The notes beneath the pieces were generated by a model. The model saw only the letters and a list, made by a program, of their open reading frames with translations. It made no database searches and had not been told where the DNA came from. A program made the position numbers and the translations under genes. From contig CAZTII010000009.1 in the NCBI GenBank assembly GCA_964613305.1, positions 1 through 43,579 of the forward strand: a stretch of 43,579 nucleotides of DNA, written 5' to 3'. Source of the DNA: CAZTII01 sp964613305 (GTDB lineage Bacteria > Bacillota_I > Bacilli_A > Erysipelotrichales > Erysipelotrichaceae). Positions 1 to 6,830 of the stretch are shown one piece after another (the first letter of the stretch is position 1; each line of letters starts with the position of its first letter).

Positions 1-51
1 CTTAATTCATAGCTGTCAATTAGCAAAACCCCAACTTAATCAACAATACCC

Positions 52-900
52 TTATAACGCTCTTTCAGCCGCAAACCCAAAAGCACCAGGTCCACCATGA
101 TTTGATATAACACAACCAGTTTGAGCAACAATTATTTTTTTAAATCCTGCATCTAATGCCTTTTCTTTTAAAAGATCGATATTTTTTTCGTCAAAATGAA
201 GTGAATATAAAAGAACAATTCTATCTTTACAATGATTTCCATCTTCCATAAAATCACTCCATACTTTATCAATCAACCGATCAATTTTACCACGATATTT
301 TTTTCTACCAACTAAATAACCGTCTTCTAAACAAATCAACGGTTTAATTTGAAGTAAATTAGCCGCAACATATGCTGCATTACTAAGGCGCCCACCAGCC
401 AATAAATAATCTAACGTTGTAGGCATAAACACCATATGAACACGCTGAACAAATGCTTCTAATTCTTTAATAACCACATCGATTTGACTTTCATCATACT
501 TGTTCACTAATTCAACCGCCTTATCAACAACTAAACCATATCCACCTGATACATTTAGTGAGTCAACAACATACACATTATCATAATCTGCTTTCGCAAT
601 CATACAATTTTGATAGCTACTTGAAACTCGCGATGAATATGATATGTGTAAAATAACACCATTTGGATTTAACTTATTAATTCGATTAAATGCTTCGACA
701 TACTCAAAAGGATTAACCGCCGATGTTGTTGATATTTTTTTTGTACGCTCATAATAATCAAAAACTTCTTGAACAGGAAACATGCCATCATCCAACGTGA
801 CGTTATCCATAATGACATGCATCGCAATAACATTAATATTATTTTCTTTAGCATACTTTGCTGAAATATCAGCACCGCTATCTACCGTTATTTTAATCAT
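52..900 (-). CDS. DegV family fatty-acid-binding protein
   Basis: A 282-residue protein of the usual DegV length. The N-terminal DSGADIS (residues 7-13) is the DegV entry motif, followed by the HISYSSRVSSSYQN segment and a C-terminal GGPGAFGFA loop. DegV/FakB proteins bind a single fatty acid and, in Firmicutes with a FakA kinase, present exogenous fatty acids for phosphorylation; no FakA is in this window, so that role is family knowledge only. The start ATG at 898-900 has GGAGGAGG just upstream. It appears monocistronic: the two-component genes to its right end at 1060, leaving a 159-base gap holding a weak terminator and an inverted repeat over the probable promoter. There is no signal peptide or membrane segment, so the protein is cytoplasmic. 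Confidence 0.93.
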   Translation of the reverse strand: MIKITVDSGADISAKYAKENNINVIAMHVIMDNVTLDDGMFPVQEVFDYYERTKKISTTSAVNPFEYVEAFNRINKLNPNGVILHISYSSRVSSSYQNCMIAKADYDNVYVVDSLNVSGGYGLVVDKAVELVNKYDESQIDVVIKELEAFVQRVHMVFMPTTLDYLLAGGRLSNAAYVAANLLQIKPLICLEDGYLVGRKKYRGKIDRLIDKVWSDFMEDGNHCKDRIVLLYSLHFDEKNIDLLKEKALDAGFKKIIVAQTGCVISNHGGPGAFGFAAERAL

Positions 901-937
901 ACAACCTCCTCCAATTAATTTTCTAAAATTAGTATAC

Positions 938-972
938 TACACTAAACTATTTTCTAATATTACTTTAGTGTA
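938..972. promoter_or_regulatory. Inverted repeat over DegV promoter (candidate operator)
   Basis: TACACTAAA (938-946) and TTTAGTGTA (964-972) form a perfect 9-base inverted repeat separated by 17 bases. A -10-like TATACT lies beside it on the minus strand (931-936), inside the small palindrome TAGTATACTA (930-939). The placement suits a repressor site for the DegV gene. The regulator is unknown; the sequence does not match a FapR or FabT site I can recall. Confidence 0.4.
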
Positions 973-983
973 AAAAATTGAAA

Positions 984-1010
984 AAGATAAAAAAGTTATT
1001 ACTTTTTAAT
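984..1010 (-). terminator. Weak terminator after NarL-type regulator
   Basis: AAAAAGT (990-996) pairs with ACTTTTT (1001-1007) around a 4-base loop, and the minus-strand transcript then runs into T residues. It lies about 50 bases past the response-regulator stop codon. The stem is AT-rich, so the call is tentative. Confidence 0.35.
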
Positions 1011-1059
1011 TGTTATAAACAGTAGTTGATTCATTTTTTAAAAATTATAACACAACTAC

Positions 1060-1701
1060 TTAAACTTTCATTCTTTCAAAATAATAAATAGCCAATTGAG
1101 TACGATCTCTTAAATCTAATTTTTCTAGAGCTGAACTAATATAATTTCTAACTGTACCTTCGCTTAAATAAAGAATATCGGCAATTTCTTTGTTGTTCAA
1201 TCCCTTAGCTACATGTGCAATTATTTCTATTTCTCTTATCGATAACTCATTATGAATATTCTTATTTACGCCTTTATTAATATTTCCCATAGAAACGATT
1301 CTACCAACTACTTCATTACCAAACACATGTTGACCAGCATAAGCAGAACGTATAGCGGATACGATGGAAGAAACATCTTGTTTAATAAGATACCCTTTAG
1401 CACCCATAGTTAATGCTTTTACAATGTATTCATCATCAGAAAATGTTGTTAAAAAGATAATTTTAGCATCAGGAAATTGATTTAGTATTTTTTCTCCAGC
1501 CACAATACCAGTCATATCAGACATTCTAATGTCCATCAATAAAATATCGGGAAGAACAACTTTAAATGTATCAATTGCCTCTTTCCCACAATTCGCCAGC
1601 GCAACTACACGAATATCATCATTCGCCACTAATATCGTCTGTAGAGAAGAGCATATAAAGGGATCATCATCGACAATCATTACTTTAATTTTATCATTCA
1701 T
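1060..1701 (-). CDS. NarL/FixJ-family response regulator
   Basis: A 213-residue two-domain regulator. The N-terminal receiver has the acidic cluster DDD at 11-13, the phosphoacceptor Asp57 in LLMDIRM, and the conserved Lys in GYLIKQD near residue 107. The C-terminal half is a LuxR-type helix-turn-helix (LSIREIEIIAHVAKGLNNKEIADILYLSEGTV region, residues ~150-185). It follows the sensor kinase on the same strand with 10 bases between them, so the two form a cognate pair. The ABC exporter operon diverging at 2938 is the likely target. The pair resembles LnrK/LnrJ of Bacillus subtilis by gene order; this orthology is inferred, not shown. Confidence 0.93.
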   Translation of the reverse strand: MNDKIKVMIVDDDPFICSSLQTILVANDDIRVVALANCGKEAIDTFKVVLPDILLMDIRMSDMTGIVAGEKILNQFPDAKIIFLTTFSDDEYIVKALTMGAKGYLIKQDVSSIVSAIRSAYAGQHVFGNEVVGRIVSMGNINKGVNKNIHNELSIREIEIIAHVAKGLNNKEIADILYLSEGTVRNYISSALEKLDLRDRTQLAIYYFERMKV

Positions 1702-1711
1702 AATAAGCTCC

Positions 1712-2761
1712 TTAATTAATCACTGGAATGGATACAAAAATTACAAAACCATCATGGTTTGTAATACTTACTACACCATTTGAAGATTCAGCACGATCAC
1801 GAATATTTCTAAGTCCAATACCACCTGATTCGTTTATTTTGTTAATACTACGTCCATTATCTTTACAAATCAATTGATAAAAACCAGGATGATGAATAAT
1901 TGTTATCGTCATCGATGTAGCATTACTATGTTTAGCAGTATTTGATAATGCTTCTTTTACAATAGACAAAAAACAATATCGAACGTTTATTGGTAAATCT
2001 TCTCCTTCAATCACGCATAACACCGGACAAAAGTCAAATGCGCTCGTTAATTTTTCAATTTCGATTTTGATATTAATAGAATCATCATGGATGTGATGGA
2101 CACTTTGGCGAATTGTCTCCATCGCTTCAACAAGCGTTTTAGAAACAGATTGAATCTGGAAAGAATCATGTTCACACGTAATCTCTAATGCCTTCATTTG
2201 CATTATTGAGCGTGTGATAAGATGACCAACATTATCATGAATATCTCTTGCAATTCTATTTCTTTCTTTCAACGTTGCCATCGCAACCTCATAATCACGA
2301 CGTTCAATAAGGTGTTGATTTTTAGAAGAAATCGCTAATGAATATTCCCTTGCATCATTTTGTGATTGATAATACAATTCTTTACTTTGCTCATAACGTC
2401 TTGTATAAAAACTAAGCGTTAACGATACAACAGACAACAACAACGAAAGTAAGGAACTAGGCATATATAGTAAATAAATAAACGTAATTACGATTAATAA
2501 TGGATACAACTTCTTATTAGAATATACATCATAAACAATAATTGGCATAAAGAAAATCAACTCCTTATACATCATGGATACGACACTAAAAAGTAAAATA
2601 ACAATTCCTACCATAACTTCATTTTTTATAAAAAGGGTTTCTAATGAGGAGCACACAATAGAAAATAACAGCAATGCAACAAGCACTGCATCAATATTAG
2701 CTGTTATGACTACAACAAAACTGACTAACAACAAGATAAACTTATTCACTAAATCGCTCAT
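1712..2761 (-). CDS. NarL-type sensor histidine kinase, membrane-bound
   Basis: A 349-residue kinase. The first ~120 residues are four or five hydrophobic segments with almost no extracellular loop, typical of intramembrane-sensing kinases. A HisKA_3 dimerisation domain follows, with His175 in ARDIHDNVGH, then a GHKL ATPase domain with the N box at KEALSNTAKHSNA and the G box at ESGGIGLRNIRDRAE. The DIHDNVGH signature is diagnostic for kinases that pair with NarL regulators, and its partner is the next gene. Start ATG at 2759-2761 has GGGTGA upstream and an extended -10 (TGATATAAT) just beyond. The stimulus is probably a membrane-active compound exported by the divergent ABC system; that is inference from context. 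Confidence 0.93.
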   Translation of the reverse strand: MSDLVNKFILLLVSFVVVITANIDAVLVALLLFSIVCSSLETLFIKNEVMVGIVILLFSVVSMMYKELIFFMPIIVYDVYSNKKLYPLLIVITFIYLLYMPSSLLSLLLSVVSLTLSFYTRRYEQSKELYYQSQNDAREYSLAISSKNQHLIERRDYEVAMATLKERNRIARDIHDNVGHLITRSIMQMKALEITCEHDSFQIQSVSKTLVEAMETIRQSVHHIHDDSINIKIEIEKLTSAFDFCPVLCVIEGEDLPINVRYCFLSIVKEALSNTAKHSNATSMTITIIHHPGFYQLICKDNGRSINKINESGGIGLRNIRDRAESSNGVVSITNHDGFVIFVSIPVIN

Positions 2762-2776
2762 CGAATCACCCTTCTT

Positions 2777-2785
2777 ATTATATCA
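2777..2785 (-). promoter_or_regulatory. Extended -10 promoter for the kinase/regulator pair
   Basis: On the minus strand TGATATAAT is a perfect extended -10 element, placing the transcript start a few bases before the GGGTGA ribosome site. No good -35 hexamer is visible, which is common with extended -10 promoters. Confidence 0.6.
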
Positions 2786-2937
2786 TTTCTATATTTAAAA
2801 CCATCGAATTTTAGTTAAACATACATCAAACTATTTATGAAGTGTCAAATGTCATAATTTATTAAAATAATATGATTTTATACACTACGAAATAGTTCAA
2901 ACAAAGCGTAAACTATGGATGAAAGGAAGGTATAACT

Positions 2938-3873
2938 ATGATTGAAGTCACTAATTTAGTAAAACGATATAACGATGTTCTAGCACTCGACCATTTTAAT
3001 TTAAATGTAAAAAAAGGAGAGATTTTTGGATTACTTGGACCTAATGGAAGTGGTAAAACTACTGCCATCAACTGCATGTTGTCACTTTTAAACTTTGATA
3101 AAGGAGAAATAAAGTTATTTGGCGAAGAAATGTCACCTACAAATTACGACACAAAAAGAAAAATTGGCGTTATTTTTCAAAATGTTGCTGTTTTTGAAGA
3201 ACTCACCGTATACGAGAATATCGATTATTTTTGTAGTTTATATGTAAGTGATAAAAAAATTAGGCAACAATATGTTGAAGAAGCCATCGATTTTGTTGGA
3301 CTACAACAATTTAAAAAATTCGTTCCTAAAAAACTAAGTGGAGGTCTTTTAAGACGATTAAATATCGCCTGTGGTATTGCCCACAAACCAGAGCTTATTT
3401 TCTTTGATGAACCAACTGTTGCGGTTGATCCTCAAAGTAGAAACAACATATTAGAAGGCATTAAAAAACTAAACGAACAAGGCGCAACCATTATTTACAC
3501 TAGCCATTACATGGAAGAGGTAGAACAATTATGTTCGCGTATTATGATTATGGACAAAGGAAAATCAATTGCAACTGGTACAAAAGAACAACTCGTTAAT
3601 ATGATTAAAGCACAAGAAACAATTAAAATTGAACTCTTTAATGTACAAGAAAACTTACTAAATACCCTTAGAATGATTGAAGGAGTTTCTAATGTTGTTA
3701 TGCACAATGACGAAATACTTATTTCCACAGACAGTATTGGCAGTAAAGCATTAAGCACGATTATTCATACTTTAAATAAGACAAACACAACGTATGGAAA
3801 ACTTTCTGTAACGCCACCAACACTTAATCAAGTCTTTCTAGAAATAACGGGAAAAAATCTTCGTGACCAATAG
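2938..3873 (+). CDS. ABC transporter ATP-binding protein (LnrL-like)
   Basis: A 311-residue ATPase with Walker A GPNGSGKTT (residues ~34-42), Q-loop in VIFQNVAVFEE, signature LSGGLLRRLNIA and Walker B LIFFDEPTVAVDP, then a ~90-residue C-terminal tail. The LSGGxxRRLN signature and DEPTVxxDPQSRN sequence are typical of ATPases serving ABC-2 permeases that export or sense lipids and antimicrobial molecules. Start ATG is preceded by GAAAGGAAGG. It is first in a + strand operon with two permease genes and is divergent from a NarL-type two-component pair, the same arrangement as lnrJK-lnrLMN (linearmycin resistance), where the ATPase is also about this size. The exact substrate cannot be read from sequence. 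Confidence 0.92.
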   Translation: MIEVTNLVKRYNDVLALDHFNLNVKKGEIFGLLGPNGSGKTTAINCMLSLLNFDKGEIKLFGEEMSPTNYDTKRKIGVIFQNVAVFEELTVYENIDYFCSLYVSDKKIRQQYVEEAIDFVGLQQFKKFVPKKLSGGLLRRLNIACGIAHKPELIFFDEPTVAVDPQSRNNILEGIKKLNEQGATIIYTSHYMEEVEQLCSRIMIMDKGKSIATGTKEQLVNMIKAQETIKIELFNVQENLLNTLRMIEGVSNVVMHNDEILISTDSIGSKALSTIIHTLNKTNTTYGKLSVTPPTLNQVFLEITGKNLRDQ

Positions 3874-3887
3874 AAAAGGAGAATCTT

Positions 3888-5030
3888 ATGTGGACTATAT
3901 ACGTAAAATATGTACTTTCCAATCTTAGAAAAAAAGAAGTCATTCTGTGGAATTTAGCATTTCCTATTGCCCTTGCCACATTATTTGCCTTTTCATTTTC
4001 TGGAATTGACGATCATTATCGCATTCAACAGATTCCTGTAGGTATTATAAATAATTCAACTTATCGCACTGATGATAATTTTATAAACGCAATGAAATCA
4101 ATGGAATCGAATGAAATATTTTTAAACAAGCTCTATGATGATGAAAATAACGGAAAACAAGCATTAGAAAACAATGAAATCACGTCATTGATTGAAGTGA
4201 CGACAATCGATTATAAACCTATTTTTACGTTAACTGTCAAAGAAAATGGGATAAAACAAACAATCGTAAAATCCTTTTTAGACTCTTACGCCGCCAGATA
4301 TTCAACAATCAGCACGATAATGATAAAAACAAAAGGTACAATGGATATTAATACCCTAGTAAACAATCAAAGTAACTTTACCAAAGAAATATCTTTATCA
4401 AAAAACAAACAAAGTTTTAAAGTATCATACTTCTACGCACTTTTAGCAATGACATGCATGTATGGTGCATTTGGTGGAATTAGCGCGATGGTAAATGCTT
4501 CCGCTAGTTTATCAAACATTGGTGCAAGAAATATAATATCCGCCACAAAAAAATCAAGATTGTTAATAGCATATATGTTATCCAGTATCACAACATTGTT
4601 TATTACCGTTCTACTGGTTTTAGCATACATTACGTTAGTTTTAAAAGTTGATTTTGGCGATCGATTAGCATATGTTATCTTTACATGTTTTATCGGAAGT
4701 GTCTTTGGAATCACCTTTGGTAGTGCTATTTGTTCAATTCCTAAATTAAATGAAACTACAATGACATCCATCGTGATTTCTCTTTCTATGTTAAGTTGTT
4801 TTCTAGCAGGAATGATGAATCGCGATATTGGCTATATGACCATGAATAAAATGCCGCTTATCGCTGCCATTAACCCTGCGACTAAAATATCCGACGCCTT
4901 TTATTGTTTATATTGTTACGACTCACTTAACCGCTATTGGGGAAACATTTTCACCCTCATTATAATGACAATCATTATGTTTTTAATTGCTACTTTAACA
5001 GGAAAGAAGGTGCGCTATGACAGCATTTAA
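3888..5030 (+). CDS. ABC-2 type permease (LnrM-like)
   Basis: A 380-residue ABC-2 permease with the typical layout: one N-terminal membrane segment (residues ~20-40), a ~150-residue extracellular loop, then five or six membrane segments from about residue 180. It starts 14 bases after the ATPase stop with AAAGGAG upstream, and its last codons overlap the next permease (5017-5030) by 14 bases, so translation is probably coupled. With the second permease it would form the membrane dimer driven by the upstream ATPase. The family exports lipids, lantibiotics or polyene-like compounds; substrate unknown. Confidence 0.88.
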   Translation: MWTIYVKYVLSNLRKKEVILWNLAFPIALATLFAFSFSGIDDHYRIQQIPVGIINNSTYRTDDNFINAMKSMESNEIFLNKLYDDENNGKQALENNEITSLIEVTTIDYKPIFTLTVKENGIKQTIVKSFLDSYAARYSTISTIMIKTKGTMDINTLVNNQSNFTKEISLSKNKQSFKVSYFYALLAMTCMYGAFGGISAMVNASASLSNIGARNIISATKKSRLLIAYMLSSITTLFITVLLVLAYITLVLKVDFGDRLAYVIFTCFIGSVFGITFGSAICSIPKLNETTMTSIVISLSMLSCFLAGMMNRDIGYMTMNKMPLIAAINPATKISDAFYCLYCYDSLNRYWGNIFTLIIMTIIMFLIATLTGKKVRYDSI

Positions 5031-5712
5031 TCTATGTATCAAGATAATGAGAAGCAAAGTCGTTTTAATCTCAATATACTTTATGATATTTATTTCAATA
5101 GCCGCATCATATACCCTTTCTAACAATCAATCACATCAAACGGGATTTACCGCCGAAAAGCCTAAAGTTACAATTATAAATCGAGATACAGAAAGTCCAA
5201 TAATACAAGGTCTTACTGAATTTATCTATAAAAATGGAATTCAAGTAGACATTGATGATAACGATGAAAAACTACAAGACGCTGTTTTTTATAACGCCAC
5301 TGATTACATTATCATTATTCCAAAAGGATTTACTGAATCATTTAACAAAAACACAAAACAATTAGAAACACTTAAATTCTTACAATCTCCATTAGGTTAT
5401 CAAATGGAACTAGTAGTTAACCGTTACTTAACCGCATATAAAACATATAGTAGTTCACAATTATTCACTGAAAAAGAAAAAATAAGTTTAGCAACAAATG
5501 ACGCATCAATTTCATCAAAAACAACACTACTATCCACAAGAAACTATAAAAACGCTATTGATGGAATGATTATATTCAATCGAACAGTGCCATATGTATT
5601 TATTCTTCTTATCGTTCTATGTGTCACATCCATTATGATGTCACTAGAAACAAAAGAAATACGCATGAGAAATTTAATCAGTCCGAAAAGTGATGTAAGC
5701 ATTAAGTTATAA
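5017..5712 (+). CDS. ABC-2 permease (LnrN-like), 5' part of a split gene
   Basis: This 231-residue frame holds the N-terminal membrane segment, the extracellular loop and the second membrane segment (~185-205) of an ABC-2 permease paralogous to the preceding gene. It ends at TAA 5710-5712, and the next codon in the same frame is the ATG that opens the 3' part. The combined length, 391 codons, equals a normal permease of this family. Aligning ISPKSDVSIKL-stop-MLSF with the paralogue's ISATKKSRLLIAYMLSS places the stop where the paralogue has Tyr, so a sense codon (TAT/TAC or CAA) was probably lost. A broken second permease would likely inactivate the exporter unless the halves reassemble. Confidence 0.8.
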   Translation: MTAFNLCIKIMRSKVVLISIYFMIFISIAASYTLSNNQSHQTGFTAEKPKVTIINRDTESPIIQGLTEFIYKNGIQVDIDDNDEKLQDAVFYNATDYIIIIPKGFTESFNKNTKQLETLKFLQSPLGYQMELVVNRYLTAYKTYSSSQLFTEKEKISLATNDASISSKTTLLSTRNYKNAIDGMIIFNRTVPYVFILLIVLCVTSIMMSLETKEIRMRNLISPKSDVSIKL

Positions 5713-6192
5713 ATGTTATCCTTCACATTATCGTTCGGTGTAGCAACATGGTTCATCGTAAGTCTAATATCAATCCTTATCAACATGAACCAAATTCATT
5801 CCATCGATACTAAATCAATCGCCTTAATGATAATCAATAGCTTCTCCTTTATGGTAGTTAGTGTATCGCTTGCTTTATTAGTAGGTTTATTTGTAAAAAA
5901 TGCAAGTAGTCAAAATGCAGCCGCAAACATACTCGGTTTAGGACTTTCATTTCTTGGTGGAGTATTTGTTCCCCTTGAACTTCTAGATGAAACATTTTTA
6001 AAATTTTCAAAACTTACCCCTGCTTATTGGCACACAATCAATCTTTCCATTATTGAAAATACGGAACTATTTACCCTAAACAATCTAACACCTTTTTTTC
6101 AAGGAATTATTATTCAATTTGGTTTCGCAATGATGTTTTTCACCATCTTTTTAGCAATTGGAAAAACGAAACAATCAACAAACTCACTATAA
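5713..6192 (+). CDS. ABC-2 permease (LnrN-like), 3' part of a split gene
   Basis: 159 residues continuing in the same frame directly after the TAA at 5710-5712. It carries the last four membrane segments, including the GLGLSFLGGVFVPLELL stretch and the LTPAYWH sequence typical of the C-terminal half of ABC-2 permeases (xPxxWxx). The internal ATG directly after the stop could allow reinitiation, but no ribosome site precedes it. A clean terminator follows at 6195-6220. Read with the upstream part this is one gene, best treated as a pseudogene or sequence error until checked. Confidence 0.8.
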   Translation: MLSFTLSFGVATWFIVSLISILINMNQIHSIDTKSIALMIINSFSFMVVSVSLALLVGLFVKNASSQNAAANILGLGLSFLGGVFVPLELLDETFLKFSKLTPAYWHTINLSIIENTELFTLNNLTPFFQGIIIQFGFAMMFFTIFLAIGKTKQSTNSL

Positions 6193-6194
6193 TA

Positions 6195-6220
6195 CAAAAA
6201 AGCGATTTCGCTTTTTTTTT
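6195..6220 (+). terminator. Rho-independent terminator of ABC exporter operon
   Basis: AAAAAGCGA and TCGCTTTTT form a perfect stem with a 2-base TT centre followed by an unbroken T run, immediately after the permease stop codon. Confidence 0.85.
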
Positions 6221-6372
6221 ACAATTTCCGTTCTTTTCTAGGATTCAAAAAATCATAATATAATAAATACATTAATCGTGCCTCTTTAAACAGGAATTAA
6301 ATAATTACTGAAGCGACATCATTTCATTAAAGGTTATGATTATCAAAAATTTAAACATCAATAAAGAAGCAC

Positions 6373-6397
6373 AAAAAAAGCCATATCCACATATGAC
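6373..6397 (-). terminator. Terminator of the tRNA operon
   Basis: On the minus strand GTCATAT, loop GTGG, ATATGGC form a 7-pair stem (one G-T pair) followed by seven T residues. It sits 20 bases beyond the CCA end of tRNA-Gly. The 6221-6372 interval has no gene I can support. Confidence 0.75.
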
Positions 6398-6417
6398 TTA
6401 TAGTATATTTATATAAT

Positions 6418-6491
6418 TGGAGCAGATGAGGGGAATCGAACCCCCGTGTCGACCTTGGCAAGGTCGCGTTCTACCATTGAACTACATCTGC
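6418..6491 (-). tRNA. tRNA-Gly (anticodon GCC)
   Basis: The minus strand reads GCAGATG at the 5' end pairing with CATCTGC at the 3' end, discriminator T, then encoded CCA. The anticodon loop TTGCCAA gives GCC, the D-arm is TAGTTCAATGG-like and the T-loop is GTTCGATTC. Length is 74 bases including CCA. It is the last tRNA of a three-gene operon. Confidence 0.96.
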
Positions 6492-6494
6492 AAA

Positions 6495-6570
6495 TGGCGG
6501 TCCGGACGAGGATCGAACTCGCGATCTCCTCCGTGACAGGGAGGCATGTTAACCACTACACCACCGGACC
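6495..6570 (-). tRNA. tRNA-Asp (anticodon GTC)
   Basis: Acceptor GGTCCGG pairs with CCGGACC, discriminator G and encoded CCA follow. The anticodon loop CTGTCAC gives GTC. The T-loop is GTTCGATCC and the length 76 bases. Only three bases separate it from tRNA-Gly, so it is processed from a common transcript. Confidence 0.96.
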
Positions 6571-6577
6571 GTATGAC

Positions 6578-6668
6578 TGGCGAAGAAGGAGGGATTTGAA
6601 CCCTCGCGCCGGGTTACCGACCTATGCCCTTAGCAGGGGCACCTCTTCAGCCTCTTGAGTACTTCTTC
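6578..6668 (-). tRNA. tRNA-Ser (anticodon GCT)
   Basis: A 91-base class II tRNA with a long variable arm. Acceptor GAAGAAG pairs with CTTCTTC, then G and encoded CCA. The anticodon loop CTGCTAA gives GCT, reading AGC/AGU serine codons. It is the first tRNA of the operon, with the promoter just upstream. Confidence 0.96.
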
Positions 6669-6685
6669 ATTAACAGTGCTAATAA

Positions 6686-6714
6686 ATATTACCACAGCTT
6701 AAAAATTAATGCAA
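6686..6714 (-). promoter_or_regulatory. Promoter of the tRNA operon
   Basis: Minus strand: -35 TTGCAT (6709-6714), 17-base spacer, -10 TAATAT (6686-6691). The -10 lies about 17 bases before the mature tRNA-Ser 5' end. Confidence 0.75.
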
Positions 6715-6786
6715 TAGGTTTTTGAAACTTTTTAACTTTTTTAAAAAAAAGTGTTAATTAGTTAAAATTCGATTAGTTAAAAATTC

Positions 6787-6816
6787 AAAAAAAGCTCATA
6801 TCAAACTGATATGAGC
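6787..6816 (-). terminator. Terminator of the giant surface-protein gene
   Basis: Minus strand GCTCATATCA, loop GTT, TGATATGAGC gives a perfect 10-pair stem followed by seven T residues, 15 bases after the stop codon. Confidence 0.9.
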
Positions 6817-6830
6817 ACAATTCCTTTTAA

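Noticed and set aside
6315..6358. Possible decayed coding remnant between the ABC terminator and tRNA-Gly
   Set aside because: One frame gives a ~19-residue peptide with a GYDYQKF stretch, but there is no start, no ribosome site and nothing recognisable upstream.
6446..6658. A 70-codon + strand frame across the tRNA cluster
   Set aside because: It runs antisense through three clear tRNA genes; its sequence is the known false protein from reverse-read tRNAs.
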